Assembly (NCBI RefSeq): GCF_003313465.1
Contig: NZ_KZ845663.1
Coordinates: 186,001 to 250,000 of the forward strand
Direction: 5' to 3'
Source of the DNA: Thermoflavimicrobium daqui
GTDB taxonomy: Bacteria > Bacillota > Bacilli > Thermoactinomycetales > Thermoactinomycetaceae
DNA: 64,000 bases
Under the pieces are notes generated by a model, which saw nothing but the letters and a program-made list of their open reading frames with translations, was not told the DNA's origin and did no database searches. Positions 46,159 through 56,857 of this stretch are shown in pieces. Position 1 is the first letter of the stretch, and each line of letters begins with the position of its first letter. The position numbers and the translations under genes are program-made.

Positions 46159-46929
46159 ATGATCTCCTCTTTTGCTGTACAAGTTAATCACTTAACACAT
46201 ACTTACTTAACCAAACAGACAGAAAAAGAGGCGGTAAAATCAGTCTCATTCCATGTTTCGCGTGGTGAGTTTATCTCAATTGTTGGTCCAAGTGGATGTG
46301 GTAAAAGTACGATCCTTTCCCTGATTGCTGGCATTTTCCCCTATACGGATGGTGAAATCGTACTCTTTGGTGAAAAAGTAAAAGGACCATCAAAACGAAT
46401 TGGTTATATGCTACAAAAAGATGGCTTATTCGATTGGCGTACAGTAGAAGAAAATATACGCTTTGGGCTTGAAGTCCAACATCAAGCAAATCGAGAGCAT
46501 ATTGCATTCAGTTATCAGCTTCTTAAGCAAGTTGGATTGGAGCATGTTGCCAAATTTTATCCTTCCCAACTATCAGGTGGAATGAGACAGCGGGTTGCTC
46601 TCGTACGAACTTTAACGATGAAACCGGATATACTATTACTCGATGAGCCTTTTTCCGCTTTAGACATCCAGCACAAACTACATCTTGAAGAATTACTAAT
46701 TAGTTTACTATCCCAACAAGAAAAAACAGCTATTCTCGTTACACATGACCTTGAAGAAGCCATCGCAATGAGTGATCGTATTTTAGTAATGGGTGGGAAT
46801 CCTGGAGAAGTTCAACAAACCTTCTTAGTTCCTGAAGAGCTGCGTTCTCTTTCTCCAATGAAAGCACGTGGTCATCCATCTTTCCGCCCTTTATTTGAAG
46901 CTCTATGGCAGGAGGTGGAGAAATCATGA
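46159..46929 (+). CDS. ABC importer ATPase (SsuB/TauB/YtlC-like)
   Basis: The 256-residue ATPase has Walker A GPSGCGKS (43-50), signature LSGGMRQRVALVR, Walker B ILLLDEPFSALD and the importer-typical H-loop LVTHDLEEAIAMSDRI. AGGAGGGGGG precedes the start. It sits 12 bp after the binding-protein gene and overlaps the permease gene, so the three form one importer. Confidence 0.93.
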   Translation: MISSFAVQVNHLTHTYLTKQTEKEAVKSVSFHVSRGEFISIVGPSGCGKSTILSLIAGIFPYTDGEIVLFGEKVKGPSKRIGYMLQKDGLFDWRTVEENIRFGLEVQHQANREHIAFSYQLLKQVGLEHVAKFYPSQLSGGMRQRVALVRTLTMKPDILLLDEPFSALDIQHKLHLEELLISLLSQQEKTAILVTHDLEEAIAMSDRILVMGGNPGEVQQTFLVPEELRSLSPMKARGHPSFRPLFEALWQEVEKS

Positions 46930-47753
46930 ACAAAAGTTGGTTAGAAAGGGGAGCGATGAGTCCAAATCATGCTCGTTATTTGCGAGAGACTCGAATTACA
47001 ACCATATGGGTTTGGGTTTTAAGAATGGGTATTTTAGTTAGTTTTCTTTGGTTATGGGAATGGGCTACTAATCTTCGCATTATCGACCCCTTTCTATTTA
47101 GTAGTCCTAGCCGAATTTGGCAGTTAACGAGCAATATGGCTTTATCAGGTGAACTCTTCGGGCATGTTTGGTTAACCACATGGGAAACTGTTTGTGGCTT
47201 CATACTAGGGACCATCTTAGGAATCGCCATTGCAACATTAATTTGGGCTTCTCCATTTTTATCTCGTGTTCTAGATCCATATTTGGTCGTTTTAAACAGT
47301 ATGCCCAAGGTCGCACTTGGTCCTTTATTTATTGTGGCGATGGGAGCCGGATTTGGTTCAATTTTAGCAATGGCCATTGCAATCACTATCATTATAACGG
47401 CATTGGTAATCCATAGTAGTTTTCAAGGCGTAGATCAAAGCTATCTCATCTTAGCCCGTTCCTTCGGAGCTAGTCGCTACCAAATCTTTTGTAAAGTTAT
47501 TTTTCCTGCTTGTATTCCCGATATGATTGCCTCTTTAAAAGTAAATGTAGGATTAGCATGGGTTGGTGTGATCGTTGGTGAATTTTTGGTTTCCAAAGCT
47601 GGATTAGGATACTTAATCCTATATGGATTTCAGGTATTTAATCTCACATTAGTCATGGTCAGCCTTTTTATTATCGCAGTCATCTCGACACTCATGTATC
47701 AATTTATCGCTTGGTTAGAACACCGACTTTTACGCTACCGGCTTGGTGGGTAG
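46926..47753 (+). CDS. ABC importer permease (SsuC/YtlD-like)
   Basis: The 275-residue protein has six membrane helices and the cytoplasmic EAA loop YLILARSFGASRYQIFCKVIFPACIPDMIASLKVNVG form typical of nitrate/sulfonate/taurine importers. I start at the ATG 46926-46928, which has GGAGG and GGAG upstream inside the ATPase 3' end; a longer frame begins at 46905. Overlap by 4 bp with the ATPase stop indicates coupling. Confidence 0.93.
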   Translation: MNKSWLERGAMSPNHARYLRETRITTIWVWVLRMGILVSFLWLWEWATNLRIIDPFLFSSPSRIWQLTSNMALSGELFGHVWLTTWETVCGFILGTILGIAIATLIWASPFLSRVLDPYLVVLNSMPKVALGPLFIVAMGAGFGSILAMAIAITIIITALVIHSSFQGVDQSYLILARSFGASRYQIFCKVIFPACIPDMIASLKVNVGLAWVGVIVGEFLVSKAGLGYLILYGFQVFNLTLVMVSLFIIAVISTLMYQFIAWLEHRLLRYRLGG

Positions 47754-47825
47754 TCCTCCTTTTCTTCATTGTTTATGATAAGATAGGACATAAGGATGTT
47801 AAGAAAAGGGAGAGAGTACCTGCGC

Positions 47826-48296
47826 ATGCAGAAAAAAATAATTGGTTTTTTTCTTATTTTAGCGGGCATCTTACTTCTATTTGTACAAACTAAAATAGCT
47901 GAAATTAAAGACTTTATTACATGGCCTTTTTTGGGCTTACTTTTAAGTGTCATCTTACTTTTTATCTTTTTAATCAACCAACAAGCTCAACTCGTACTAA
48001 TTGCTGGTATAAGTACGGCTATATTTCTTACTGTATGGGGAAATAAATATGTATCTGATTGGCCTACCCATTGGGGCATTCTGATCTTTATGTTCGGCAT
48101 AGCCGTTATTCTACAATTCGTTGTTACCAAACATCATATGACTTTAATCATTGGAATTTTTATCATGTTAATCGGAGCATTTGCATGGCCCGGACTTCGA
48201 GACATTCCTGGACTTTCTTCCATTGCTATCATACTTAATACCTATTGGCCCGCTCTTGTTTTAGTGCTAGGATTTTTATTTTTAGTGAAAAAATAG
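47826..48296 (+). CDS. Small polytopic membrane protein, LiaI/LiaF-TM-like
   Basis: The 156-residue protein consists of paired hydrophobic segments with the pattern KKIIGFFLILAGILLL...FLGLLLSVILL...TYWPALVLVLGFLFLVKK, which resembles the LiaI-LiaF-like transmembrane region. That family is tied to envelope stress sensing, but a specific role cannot be given. The ATG at 47826 fits the family start; the frame opens at 47796, where AGGA stands 7 nt upstream, so the N-terminus may be 10 residues longer. It follows the importer permease by about 70 bp. Confidence 0.7.
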   Translation: MQKKIIGFFLILAGILLLFVQTKIAEIKDFITWPFLGLLLSVILLFIFLINQQAQLVLIAGISTAIFLTVWGNKYVSDWPTHWGILIFMFGIAVILQFVVTKHHMTLIIGIFIMLIGAFAWPGLRDIPGLSSIAIILNTYWPALVLVLGFLFLVKK

Positions 48297-48321
48297 GTTG
48301 ATCTTTTAGTCTTTAGAACTA

Positions 48322-48384
48322 AATAGGTTTCTCTTATGATCCCAGCGCTCGAGATGTCGCTTGCTCAAAGAGAAGCCTATTTCC
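48322..48384 (+). terminator. Long-loop hairpin before map
   Basis: AAATAGGTTTCTCTT (from 48322) pairs with AAGAGAAGCCTATTT (to about 48384) with one G-T pair and a loop of over 30 nt. It lies between the LiaI-like gene and map; it may terminate or form part of the map leader. Confidence 0.4.
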
Positions 48385-48421
48385 TATTCAGCGTCTAATT
48401 TAAATAAATGGAGAGAAAAGC

Positions 48422-49174
48422 ATGATTCATATCAAAAGCAAAGAAGAAATCATTAAAATGCATCAAGCTGGACAGCTACTTGCTAAGTGTCATCAAGAAA
48501 TCGCCAAAATGATTCGCCCTGGAATCACTACCTCTGACATTGATCAATGGGTTGAAACTTTTTTAGAACAACATGGAGCCATCCCTGAACAAAAAGGATA
48601 CATGGGGTATCCTTTTGCAACTTGTGCTTCAGTGAACGATGAAGTATGCCATGGGTTTCCTCGTCCTATCCCTTTAAAAGAAGGCGACATTGTTACCATC
48701 GACATGGTAGTAAATTTAAATGGCTGGCTTGCTGATTCAGCTTGGTCCTATGCTGTTGGGAAAATTTCTAGCGATGCACAAAAACTATTAGATATCACTT
48801 ATCAAGCCCTCTATCGCGGAATTGAACAAGCCACTGTTGGTAATCGCATTGGTGATATCTCTCATGCTATTCAAACGTTTGCAGAATCCCATGGACTATC
48901 AGTGGTTCGTCCCTTTATTGGGCATGGAATTGGTAGTAAAATGCATGAGCCACCAGAAGTTCCCCACTATGGCCCACCCCGTCAAGGACCATTGTTAAGA
49001 GAAGGAATGGTCATCACTATTGAGCCCATGTTAAATCTAGGTAAACATCATGTTAAAGTCGAAGCAGATGGTTGGACGGCTAAAACAGTTGATGGTAGTC
49101 TCTCCGCTCAATATGAACATACAGTTGCGATCACAGCAGATGGCCCTATGATTTTGACAGATCAAAATAAATAA
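48422..49174 (+). CDS. map: Methionine aminopeptidase type I
   Basis: Removes the initiator methionine. The 250-residue protein has the metal ligands of the pita-bread fold: Asp in VTIDMVVNLNGWLADSAWSYAVG, His in FIGHGIGSKMHEPP, Glu in ITIEPML and Glu in QYEHTVAIT. The sequence is closer to the second Bacillus enzyme (YflG/MapB type) than to the ribosomal-operon Map. GGAGAG precedes the ATG. It is followed by a strong bidirectional terminator. Confidence 0.93.
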   Translation: MIHIKSKEEIIKMHQAGQLLAKCHQEIAKMIRPGITTSDIDQWVETFLEQHGAIPEQKGYMGYPFATCASVNDEVCHGFPRPIPLKEGDIVTIDMVVNLNGWLADSAWSYAVGKISSDAQKLLDITYQALYRGIEQATVGNRIGDISHAIQTFAESHGLSVVRPFIGHGIGSKMHEPPEVPHYGPPRQGPLLREGMVITIEPMLNLGKHHVKVEADGWTAKTVDGSLSAQYEHTVAITADGPMILTDQNK

Positions 49175-49191
49175 ATGCCAAGTAGGTTATA

Positions 49192-49234
49192 GAAGAAAAG
49201 AAGCCCTTATGATTAAGGGCTTCTTTTCTTCTAT
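49192..49234. terminator. Bidirectional terminator between map and ddl
   Basis: AGAAGAAAAGAAGCCCTTA is matched by TAAGGGCTTCTTTTCTTCT around a 4-nt loop, about 19 bp of perfect pairing, between convergent genes. Confidence 0.85.
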
Positions 49235-50334
49235 ACTTCAAACTTTGTTATCAATCGGCTTTTCTCTTCATAACGCTCTATAGCTAAGTTAATTAGCTTG
49301 GTTACCAATTCTGAGTAGCTAATCCCCGAATACTCCCATAGTTTGGCATACATACTATATGGAGTAAAGCCTGGGAGTGTATTTACTTCATTTAATAATA
49401 CTTCACCATTATCACGACGAACAAAGAAATCAACACGTGCAAGTCCTGTACAATCAATCGCTTGATAAGCTTTGATTGCCATAGCACGAACTTGTAAAGC
49501 TACATCTTCAGGAAGTTGTGCTGGGATTTCCATGACCGACTTTCCATCAATATACTTCGCTTTATAATCATAAAAATCATTAGAAGAAACAATTTCTCCA
49601 GGCACTGACGCTTCTGGGAAATCATTGCCTAAAACAGCCACTTCAATTTCACGAGCAGGTACAAACTCTTCAATAATGGCTTTCCGATCAAATAAGAACG
49701 CATCATTTAACGCTTGTACCAGTTCTTCTGAATTATTCGCTTTTGAAATACCTACACTTGAACCAAGGTTAGCTGGCTTTACAAAGCAGGGATATCCGAG
49801 CGCCATTTCAATTTGCGAAATGACGTGATCCTGATCTTTTTCAAACTGATTACGTAAATAAGAAACATATTTACATTGGGGTAGACCTGCTTGTGCAAAA
49901 ACCTTTTTGGAGATAACTTTATCCATGCCTACTGCAGATGCAAGAACTCCGGCCCCAACATACGGAATATTTGCAATTTCGAGTAACCCTTGCATGGTAC
50001 CATCTTCCCCATATGTACCATGTAATACAGGGAATACAACATCGATTTCATCTGGACGGAAGGATGGTAGTGTCTGTTTTTCATGCGTTTGAATACTCAC
50101 TGTTGGTAGTTGACTTTGAAGTTCTTTTAACTCTTGATCACCCATATTCGATGTAAGTAATGGAATAGATGCGGAGCCAAGCCTCCATTCTCCATCTTTA
50201 GTGATTCCGATAGGCAGTACCTCATATTTTGCTTTGTCCATTGCTTTGATTACGGATGCTGCGGAAGAAAGTGAAACATCATGTTCACCTGACTTACCAC
50301 CAAACAGCACAGCTACACGAATCTTCTTATTCAT
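49231..50334 (-). CDS. ddl: D-alanine--D-alanine ligase
   Basis: ATP-grasp ligase making the D-Ala-D-Ala dipeptide of peptidoglycan. From the ATG at 50332-50334 the protein has 367 residues, starting [21 protein letters not shown]. Motifs [45 protein letters not shown] and [13 protein letters not shown] are intact; the VanA/VanB-type discriminating residues were not assessed. An upstream in-frame ATG (50364) would add 10 residues. It starts 40 bp after the engB stop on the same strand. Confidence 0.95.
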   Translation of the reverse strand: MNKKIRVAVLFGGKSGEHDVSLSSAASVIKAMDKAKYEVLPIGITKDGEWRLGSASIPLLTSNMGDQELKELQSQLPTVSIQTHEKQTLPSFRPDEIDVVFPVLHGTYGEDGTMQGLLEIANIPYVGAGVLASAVGMDKVISKKVFAQAGLPQCKYVSYLRNQFEKDQDHVISQIEMALGYPCFVKPANLGSSVGISKANNSEELVQALNDAFLFDRKAIIEEFVPAREIEVAVLGNDFPEASVPGEIVSSNDFYDYKAKYIDGKSVMEIPAQLPEDVALQVRAMAIKAYQAIDCTGLARVDFFVRRDNGEVLLNEVNTLPGFTPYSMYAKLWEYSGISYSELVTKLINLAIERYEEKSRLITKFEV

Positions 50335-50375
50335 CCTCTCCCAATCCTTTCTTTCTTCATTCATATTAGCCTATT

Positions 50376-50975
50376 TTACTGGGGCGATTTGAGTTCCAGC
50401 TTTTCTTCAATAAGATGCCACAATTCTTCTTTTCCCTGCCTTGTTTGCGCTGAAAACAATATAAGATGATCTTTTGGTTGAATTTGTAATGTTTCTTTTG
50501 TTACTTTTAAATACTTTTGCCATTTACCTTTAGGAATCTTATCAGCTTTCGTAGCAACAACCACGACAGGAAGTTGGTGATATTTCAAAAACTGGTACAT
50601 CGATTGATCATCCGCAGTGGGAGGATGACGTAAATCTACTACTTGAATAACTGCTTTTAATGATTTCCGCTCGGTAAAATACGCTTCCATCATTTTTCCC
50701 CATGCTGCTCGGATACTTTTTGATACTCGTGCAAAACCATATCCTGGAACATCTGCAAAAAACATCTGATTATTAATTCGGTAAAAGTTAATGGTTTGGG
50801 TCTTTCCTGGTTTGGAGCTGGTACGTGCTAGGTTTTTCCGTTCAATCAAACAATTGATCAAAGAAGATTTACCCACATTAGAGCGTCCAGCCAGAGCGAT
50901 CTCTGGCAGGACCTCGTCTGGGTATTGAGCCGGTTTTACCGCACTAACCTCAAACTCGACTTGTGTTACTTTCAT
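50376..50975 (-). CDS. engB: Ribosome biogenesis GTPase EngB (YsxC)
   Basis: GTPase needed for 50S assembly. The 199-residue protein has G1 GRSNVGKS (30-37), the G3 motif [11 protein letters not shown]4 TKAD and G5 SAQT. It overlaps the 3' end of lonA by 26 bp, as in B. subtilis where ysxC follows lonA. GAGG is 7 nt before the ATG. Confidence 0.96.
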   Translation of the reverse strand: MKVTQVEFEVSAVKPAQYPDEVLPEIALAGRSNVGKSSLINCLIERKNLARTSSKPGKTQTINFYRINNQMFFADVPGYGFARVSKSIRAAWGKMMEAYFTERKSLKAVIQVVDLRHPPTADDQSMYQFLKYHQLPVVVVATKADKIPKGKWQKYLKVTKETLQIQPKDHLILFSAQTRQGKEELWHLIEEKLELKSPQ

Positions 50976-53298
50976 ATGGATTCCTCACTAAAGCTAGTTG
51001 TAATACATCATCTAAATGGCTAACAGCCGTAAAAGTTAAGTCTTTGCGAACGCTTTTAGGGATCTCCTCTAAGTCTTTTTCATTATCTTTCGGGAATAAA
51101 ACATGTGTAATCCCCGCTCGATGTGCACTTAGCGATTTTTCTTTAAGACCACCAATCGCAAGAACTCGACCCCGAAGAGTAATCTCTCCAGTCATCGCTA
51201 CCTTATGAGAGACAGGAATCCCTGTTAAAGCGGAAACAAGGGCTGTAGCCATAGTGATTCCCGCAGATGGGCCATCCTTTGGAATAGCTCCTTCTGGCAC
51301 ATGAATATGAATATCATTCTTCTCATAAAAATCAGGATCAATATGAAGCTCCTTGGCTCGTGAGCGAATATAACTAAAAGCCGCTTGAGCTGATTCTTTC
51401 ATCACATCGCCCAATTTACCGGTTAAAGTGAGTTTTCCTTTTCCTGGTAAAATAGCAATCTCGATAGAAAGCGTATCTCCACCAGCTTCTGTCCACGCTA
51501 ATCCTGTAGCTACACCTACTTGATCCGTCTTTTCAGCCCGTCCATAGTGGAACTTCTCTGCCCCTAAATACTTAGGCAAATTTCGAGTAGTAATAACTAC
51601 ACGTTTTTTCTTTCCTGATACGATTTGTTTCGCTGCTTTGCGACACAGTGATCCAATTGTTCGCTCTAAGTTTCTTACTCCTGCTTCTCTCGTATAATTT
51701 CGAATCAATTTAAGCACGGTTTCCGAATGAACTTGCATATTATTGGTAGTTAATCCATGCTCTTTAAGCTGTTTTGGTAATAAAAAGTCCTTGGCAATAC
51801 GTTCCTTTTCTAACTCTGTATATCCAGAGATATATAATACTTCCATCCGATCTAAGAGTGGCCTTGGAATATTATGAATCGCATTAGCTGTTGTAATAAA
51901 CATCACTTTAGAAAGATCAAAAGGGATTTCAATATAGTGGTCACTAAAGGTTGAATTTTGATTTGGATCCAATACTTCAAGTAATGCAGAAGCAGGATCA
52001 CCACGGAAATCCATCGACATTTTATCAATTTCATCTAATAGAAAAACAGGATTGGATGTGCCCGCATTTTTCATTCCTTGAATAATACGTCCTGGCATCG
52101 CACCAACGTAGGTTCGACGGTGACCACGAATTTCTGCCTCATCGCGAACTCCACCTAAAGAAATACGAACAAATTCTCGATTTAAAGCGCGAGCAACGGA
52201 GCGAGCCAGTGAGGTTTTTCCTACACCGGGAGGACCAACTAAACATAAAATAGGTCCTTTTAATTTTTGTACCATCTTTTGAACAGCTAAGTATTCAAGG
52301 ATTCGCTCTTTGGCTTTTTCCATTCCAAAGTGATCTTCGTTTAATACTTTCTCAGCTTTTTCTATACTTAGATCATCCTCGGTTTCTTTCTGCCATGGTA
52401 AATCTAAAAGCCATTCAATATAAGTACGAATAACTCCACCTTCTGCAGAAGTAGTAGGAATTTTCTCTAATCGATCAATCTCTTTTTCAACTTTTTCTTT
52501 TACTTCGGATGGAGCTTGTAGTTTTTCTAATTGACCACGAAGCTCTTCGACTTCTCCTTGCCTACCTTCTTTTTCGCCCAATTCACGTTGAATAGCTTTC
52601 ATTTGTTCACGCAAATAGTATTCTTTCTGCGTTTTTTCCATTTGCTTTTTCACACGTGAAGTAATTTTTCTTTCTAATTCTAAAACTTCTTTTTCATTAT
52701 TGATAATGCCTAATAATTTTTCTAAACGCAGTTGAATATCTGCTATTTCTAGAATACTTTGCTTTTCAACAACTTTTAATGGGAGATGTGAAGTAATCAC
52801 ATCAGCCAATCTACCTGGTTCTTCAATATCAGCTACTACAGAATAAGTTTCTGCTGATATTTTTTTAGACAAACGCAAATATTGTTCAAAATGGTCAAGT
52901 ACAGAGCGTACTAAAGCTTCTGTATCTAAATTTTTATGTTCTACATCCGGTAATTCACTTACATGAACTTGATAATATTCTTCCGCATCTATAAATGAGA
53001 GGATTCGCGCCCTCTTTAGTCCTTCAACTAGAACACGAATCGTTCCGTTTGGAAGTTTAAGCATTTGCCGTACTTTGGCAATGGTTCCTACTAAGTAAAT
53101 ATCTTCACTTGTTGGTTCTTCAATTTGTGCATCTTTTTGCGAAGCAAGAAAAATTTTGTGATCATCTACCATTGAATTTTCTAAAGCTTGGATCGACTTA
53201 TCACGACCCACATCTAAATGAAGTACCATACTTGGGAACACAATTTCACCACGTAATGGTAACAAAGGAAGTGTATGTTCCTCTTCTTTTACAGCCAT
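50950..53298 (-). CDS. lonA: ATP-dependent protease LonA
   Basis: Soluble AAA+ serine protease. The 782-residue protein has the N-terminal LON substrate-binding domain ([13 protein letters not shown]), Walker [10 protein letters not shown] (about 355-363), Walker [10 protein letters not shown] and the protease domain with Ser in [10 protein letters not shown] (about residue 677) and Lys in [21 protein letters not shown] precedes the ATG. I found no CtsR or CIRCE operator in the upstream gap. Confidence 0.97.
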   Translation of the reverse strand: MAVKEEEHTLPLLPLRGEIVFPSMVLHLDVGRDKSIQALENSMVDDHKIFLASQKDAQIEEPTSEDIYLVGTIAKVRQMLKLPNGTIRVLVEGLKRARILSFIDAEEYYQVHVSELPDVEHKNLDTEALVRSVLDHFEQYLRLSKKISAETYSVVADIEEPGRLADVITSHLPLKVVEKQSILEIADIQLRLEKLLGIINNEKEVLELERKITSRVKKQMEKTQKEYYLREQMKAIQRELGEKEGRQGEVEELRGQLEKLQAPSEVKEKVEKEIDRLEKIPTTSAEGGVIRTYIEWLLDLPWQKETEDDLSIEKAEKVLNEDHFGMEKAKERILEYLAVQKMVQKLKGPILCLVGPPGVGKTSLARSVARALNREFVRISLGGVRDEAEIRGHRRTYVGAMPGRIIQGMKNAGTSNPVFLLDEIDKMSMDFRGDPASALLEVLDPNQNSTFSDHYIEIPFDLSKVMFITTANAIHNIPRPLLDRMEVLYISGYTELEKERIAKDFLLPKQLKEHGLTTNNMQVHSETVLKLIRNYTREAGVRNLERTIGSLCRKAAKQIVSGKKKRVVITTRNLPKYLGAEKFHYGRAEKTDQVGVATGLAWTEAGGDTLSIEIAILPGKGKLTLTGKLGDVMKESAQAAFSYIRSRAKELHIDPDFYEKNDIHIHVPEGAIPKDGPSAGITMATALVSALTGIPVSHKVAMTGEITLRGRVLAIGGLKEKSLSAHRAGITHVLFPKDNEKDLEEIPKSVRKDLTFTAVSHLDDVLQLALVRNPYESNTSRV

Positions 53299-53687
53299 AC
53301 CTGCACCTCCAATGCTGTTGTTTCGAAGGAACCTGTACCAACTTTGTACGATTTTATCCTATTCGTTTTCTTTTGTCTATGACAGAACAAAAGCCGGGCA
53401 CCCTTTAAGTTTTAATAAGGGTACCGACTATTTAACAACTTTGGCCACCCCACCTTTTATTACTCTATTCTCATGAGATAAAGCAGTATACAATCATATA
53501 CCTGCCGGCACTCTTTAAATCAGTCGCTTATCGACTTTGAGTTAGTGATCTATCCAAATGCGATTTGCTCAAAATCTATCCATGATCCTGATTTTTCATC
53601 GATCATATAACATACTCGCACAAGTATAAAACTGCAAAATCTTACTGAATACTATAGCACAAAATCGTTTGCTCTTTCATCTACCTT
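53299..53687. other. Intergenic region lonA/lonB
   Basis: No gene is evident in these 389 bp. GGGCACCCTT...AAGGGTACC (about 53396-53426) forms a modest hairpin that could terminate lonB transcription or be a leader for lonA. Confidence 0.4.
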
Positions 53688-55349
53688 TTAGGTTAATACA
53701 GGAGTGATGGGTAATATCATTTCTTCTTGTGGTTGTGGCTTAAGTATTGCTTGTTCTAATACTTCATCCATACTCGTCACTGGAATCACTTCAATATCTT
53801 TCATCTGTTTAAACAAGGCTTGCATATTATCTTTTGGAATCATGACACGGGTTGCCCCAGCCTGTCTAGCAGCTTCAACTTTAGATACAATTCCACCCAC
53901 TGGTTTAACATGACCATGAATACTTAACTCACCCGTCATGGCTAACTGATGATCTACTGGAACGCCACGAATCGCTGAATATATAGCCGTTGCAATGGTA
54001 ATCCCTGCAGATGGCCCATCGATAGGGATTCCTCCAGGAAAGTTAATATGCAAATGATAATCATCAGGTCGGATATCCGTTTTACGCAAATAGGTAATGA
54101 CATTTTCTACTGAACTATATGCCATACTTTTTCGTCGCAGAGTGCGGGAATGCCCTCCCATTTCTTCTTGTTCAACCACTCCTGTAATTTGAACCGAACC
54201 AGTACCATCTCTAACTTTGGTGGCGGTTACTTCAACTTCAAGAACCATACCTAAGTTCGGACCAAAAACAGCGAGTCCTGATGCCAAACCTACCTGAGCA
54301 GAAATAGGCATCTTCAGATCTATGCGCGGAGAAAGTTGGCTACTATGCACAACCCATTCGACATCTGCTCGTTCAATTTCTTGACGTCCTTCTGTCATAG
54401 CCAAACTGATCGCTGTTTGTACTAAATTGACTGCATCCCGTCCATTGTTTGCATAACGTTTGACAACCGATATGGCTTCTTTATCATACCCAAAATTGGC
54501 GCGCTCGCAAGCTTGAATCGCGATTTTTTCTATTTCATGAGGAAACAATGGGCGAAAAAAAATCTCCATACAACGTGAACGAATCGCTGGTGGAATCTCT
54601 TCTGGAGTACGTGTTGTTGCTCCAATTAATCGAAAATCAGCAGGGAGTCCATTTTGGAAAATATCATGAATATGGGTGGGAATGTTTCGATCTTCTGAAC
54701 TATAATAAGCACTTTCTAAAAAAACTTTTCGATCTTCCAGCACCTTTAATAGTTTATTCATTTGAATGGAATGCAACTCCCCAATTTCGTCAATAAACAA
54801 AATTCCTCCATGAGCCTTTGTAACTGCACCTGGTTTAGGCTGTGGAACACCAGATGCCCCAAGTGCACCCGCTCCTTGATAAATTGGATCATGGACAGAT
54901 CCAATTAGTGGATCGGCAATTCCTCTTTCATCAAAGCGTGCTGTTGTAGCGTCCACTTCAATAAACTTAGCTCTTTCATGAAAAGGGGAGCATTTACTTT
55001 TTTTAGCTTCTTCTAAGATCACTCTCGCTGCTGCCGTTTTTCCTACCCCAGGTGGACCATAAATAATCACATGCTGGGGATTCGGTCCACACAATGCTGC
55101 ACGTAATGCACGAATCCCTTCCTGCTGACCGATAATCTCTTGAAGCTTCGTAGGTCTAGTCTTTTCAGATAATGGTTCAGTCAGGGAAATCTGCCGCATA
55201 TCCTTAAGTTTGTCCAACTCTTTCCTCGACTCTTTGTCCACTGCGATTCGGTTGCTTTGCTGATTTCTTAGCAGATTCCAGAAATAAAGACCGATAATGA
55301 CACTAAAGCCGATCTGCATCAGCATAAGTACAACAGTCCAATTCAACAT
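53688..55349 (-). CDS. lonB: Membrane-associated ATP-dependent protease LonB
   Basis: Sporulation-linked Lon homologue (forespore, sigma-F regulon in B. subtilis). From the ATG at 55347-55349 (GGAAGGGAAG upstream) it has 553 residues (B. subtilis 552). An N-terminal membrane helix (about 4-24) replaces the LON domain; then Walker [13 protein letters not shown], Walker B GGILFIDEIGEL and the protease site GPSAGITIA with the later Lys in GGIVSKVEAARQAG. It precedes lonA, as in B. subtilis. Confidence 0.95.
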   Translation of the reverse strand: MLNWTVVLMLMQIGFSVIIGLYFWNLLRNQQSNRIAVDKESRKELDKLKDMRQISLTEPLSEKTRPTKLQEIIGQQEGIRALRAALCGPNPQHVIIYGPPGVGKTAAARVILEEAKKSKCSPFHERAKFIEVDATTARFDERGIADPLIGSVHDPIYQGAGALGASGVPQPKPGAVTKAHGGILFIDEIGELHSIQMNKLLKVLEDRKVFLESAYYSSEDRNIPTHIHDIFQNGLPADFRLIGATTRTPEEIPPAIRSRCMEIFFRPLFPHEIEKIAIQACERANFGYDKEAISVVKRYANNGRDAVNLVQTAISLAMTEGRQEIERADVEWVVHSSQLSPRIDLKMPISAQVGLASGLAVFGPNLGMVLEVEVTATKVRDGTGSVQITGVVEQEEMGGHSRTLRRKSMAYSSVENVITYLRKTDIRPDDYHLHINFPGGIPIDGPSAGITIATAIYSAIRGVPVDHQLAMTGELSIHGHVKPVGGIVSKVEAARQAGATRVMIPKDNMQALFKQMKDIEVIPVTSMDEVLEQAILKPQPQEEMILPITPVLT

Positions 55350-55455
55350 GATGACTTCCCTTCCTTGTCTCACAATCAATTCCAAAGGCTTGCTTTACCT
55401 GTAGTATGACCGCATCAAGAAAGGGATACTCATCCGATAAGATCTTTACCAAGAC

Positions 55456-56613
55456 TTACCCTCTGCGAGTCGATGCTATTTTTCGCTTCATGTACATATC
55501 AAAAGCCCAATGAAGCATAGGTACTAATGGATAATCCCATTCCCCCATCAGTTCACAAGCTTCCCCATTAAATCCTACCTTAAATCTTAACAAGTCATAA
55601 AGTGGATCTTTTTCATCAAGGCTTGTACTAATCCCGCGAAAGTCAAAAGTATGTGCACCTAATACGTAAGCGTCTTGAATCATTTTCCATCGTAACAAAT
55701 AGCTAGCTGCTGGATCTGACTTTGTATATTTTGCACCATATAAATCCCAAGTTTGGCCTTTAACATGAATAGCAAGTGCTGCACTCAGAAGTTTTTCACC
55801 CTGTTTAGCTAAGTATAACCGAATACGGTTAGGGTCTTCAGCGCTTAAATTATAGTGCATTGCATTAAAATAAGATATATCTCGAGTAAGGCTCCCCTCT
55901 TGTTTAGCTGTTTCTGCTAACAATTGATAAAACTCTGGAATATCTTTCTCCGTCCCGAGTGTTACCTCGACACCTTCCCACTCTGCTTGATTAATTTTTT
56001 TCTGCCAGTGTGGATGAAATTCAGCAAAGATATGATCTAGTGTTTTCTGCGCTAAGTTTAAACGATAAACAAACTGAGGTTGAACAGTTATATCAAAGCT
56101 ATCTTGTCCTATATTCTGTTTCCAACCTAACTTCTCTAATTTTTGTTGAATGATTTCAACATCATTATTAATTTGGTTTGGTCGAATATCTGTCAGTTTT
56201 TTATCTTTAAGTCCATGAGATTGGAAATCTTTCACACTTTCCATAATGGTTTCGGAATTCCACTTTCGTTTTACTAAAGGTGGATCCATTTTAACAGTGA
56301 ATACATTCCACTGTTTAAAGTGTTCAAATAAAGGAGCAAACCATTGTTCTAAAGGAATTTCTGAAAACCAATTAATCATGGGACCACGTGGTATGTATGC
56401 AAGAAACTTATTCAGACTTGGAACTTTTTTATATAAAACGAGTGCACAGCCTACCATTTCATTCTCTGTTGTAAACCAGCCTAAGAGCTCGCTAGACCAT
56501 TGCCATTCGGTTTTTAAATCAGCCCAAGAAGGATATTGTAAAAAATTCCTATGCGGTTGGTCCTCAATAAAGTTAAGATAACGTTTCCTGTTTACCAACG
56601 CTACCTTTAACAC
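55456..56613 (-). CDS. FemABX-family aminoacyl transferase (interpeptide-bridge type)
   Basis: The 385-residue protein resembles FemX/FemA: tandem GNAT-like folds with NFLQYPSWADLKTEWQW, LAYIPRGPMINW, FEFHPHWQKKIN-type segments and the C-terminal ASYLLRWKMIQDAYVLGAHTFDFRGIS. Such enzymes add amino acids from tRNA to lipid II or related precursors. The coiled-coil domain of staphylococcal FemA appears absent. The GTG start (56611-56613) has GGGTGG 5 nt upstream. Its insertion between clpX and lonB is not seen in B. subtilis. Confidence 0.85.
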   Translation of the reverse strand: MLKVALVNRKRYLNFIEDQPHRNFLQYPSWADLKTEWQWSSELLGWFTTENEMVGCALVLYKKVPSLNKFLAYIPRGPMINWFSEIPLEQWFAPLFEHFKQWNVFTVKMDPPLVKRKWNSETIMESVKDFQSHGLKDKKLTDIRPNQINNDVEIIQQKLEKLGWKQNIGQDSFDITVQPQFVYRLNLAQKTLDHIFAEFHPHWQKKINQAEWEGVEVTLGTEKDIPEFYQLLAETAKQEGSLTRDISYFNAMHYNLSAEDPNRIRLYLAKQGEKLLSAALAIHVKGQTWDLYGAKYTKSDPAASYLLRWKMIQDAYVLGAHTFDFRGISTSLDEKDPLYDLLRFKVGFNGEACELMGEWDYPLVPMLHWAFDMYMKRKIASTRRG

Positions 56614-56786
56614 CTACGCCACCCACTTTCTACATTCATCTCAAACCCTCATGTATTATGTAAGTTATCCTGATCAACCCCGTCGGCTGCTCCTCCTTGT
56701 ATTGATGGATTTGCTTATTCGATGGATCCAACCGAACTCTTACTAAACTATTTTATTTTAACATAAATTAGACAAAGATATGAGCA

Positions 56787-56818
56787 TAAAAAAGCATCTA
56801 CTTTCAAGAAGTAGATGC
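56787..56818 (-). terminator. Terminator downstream of clpX
   Basis: GCATCTACTT (56794-56803) pairs with AAGTAGATGC (56809-56818); the minus strand continues TTTTTTATG. Confidence 0.8.
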
Positions 56819-56857
56819 GTCTAAAATGGAACAATTTATCGTACAAAATTTTAAAAC

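Noticed and set aside
46976..47392. 138-codon minus-strand frame opposite the importer permease
   Set aside because: It mirrors a clear six-helix permease with an EAA loop; no independent start signals.
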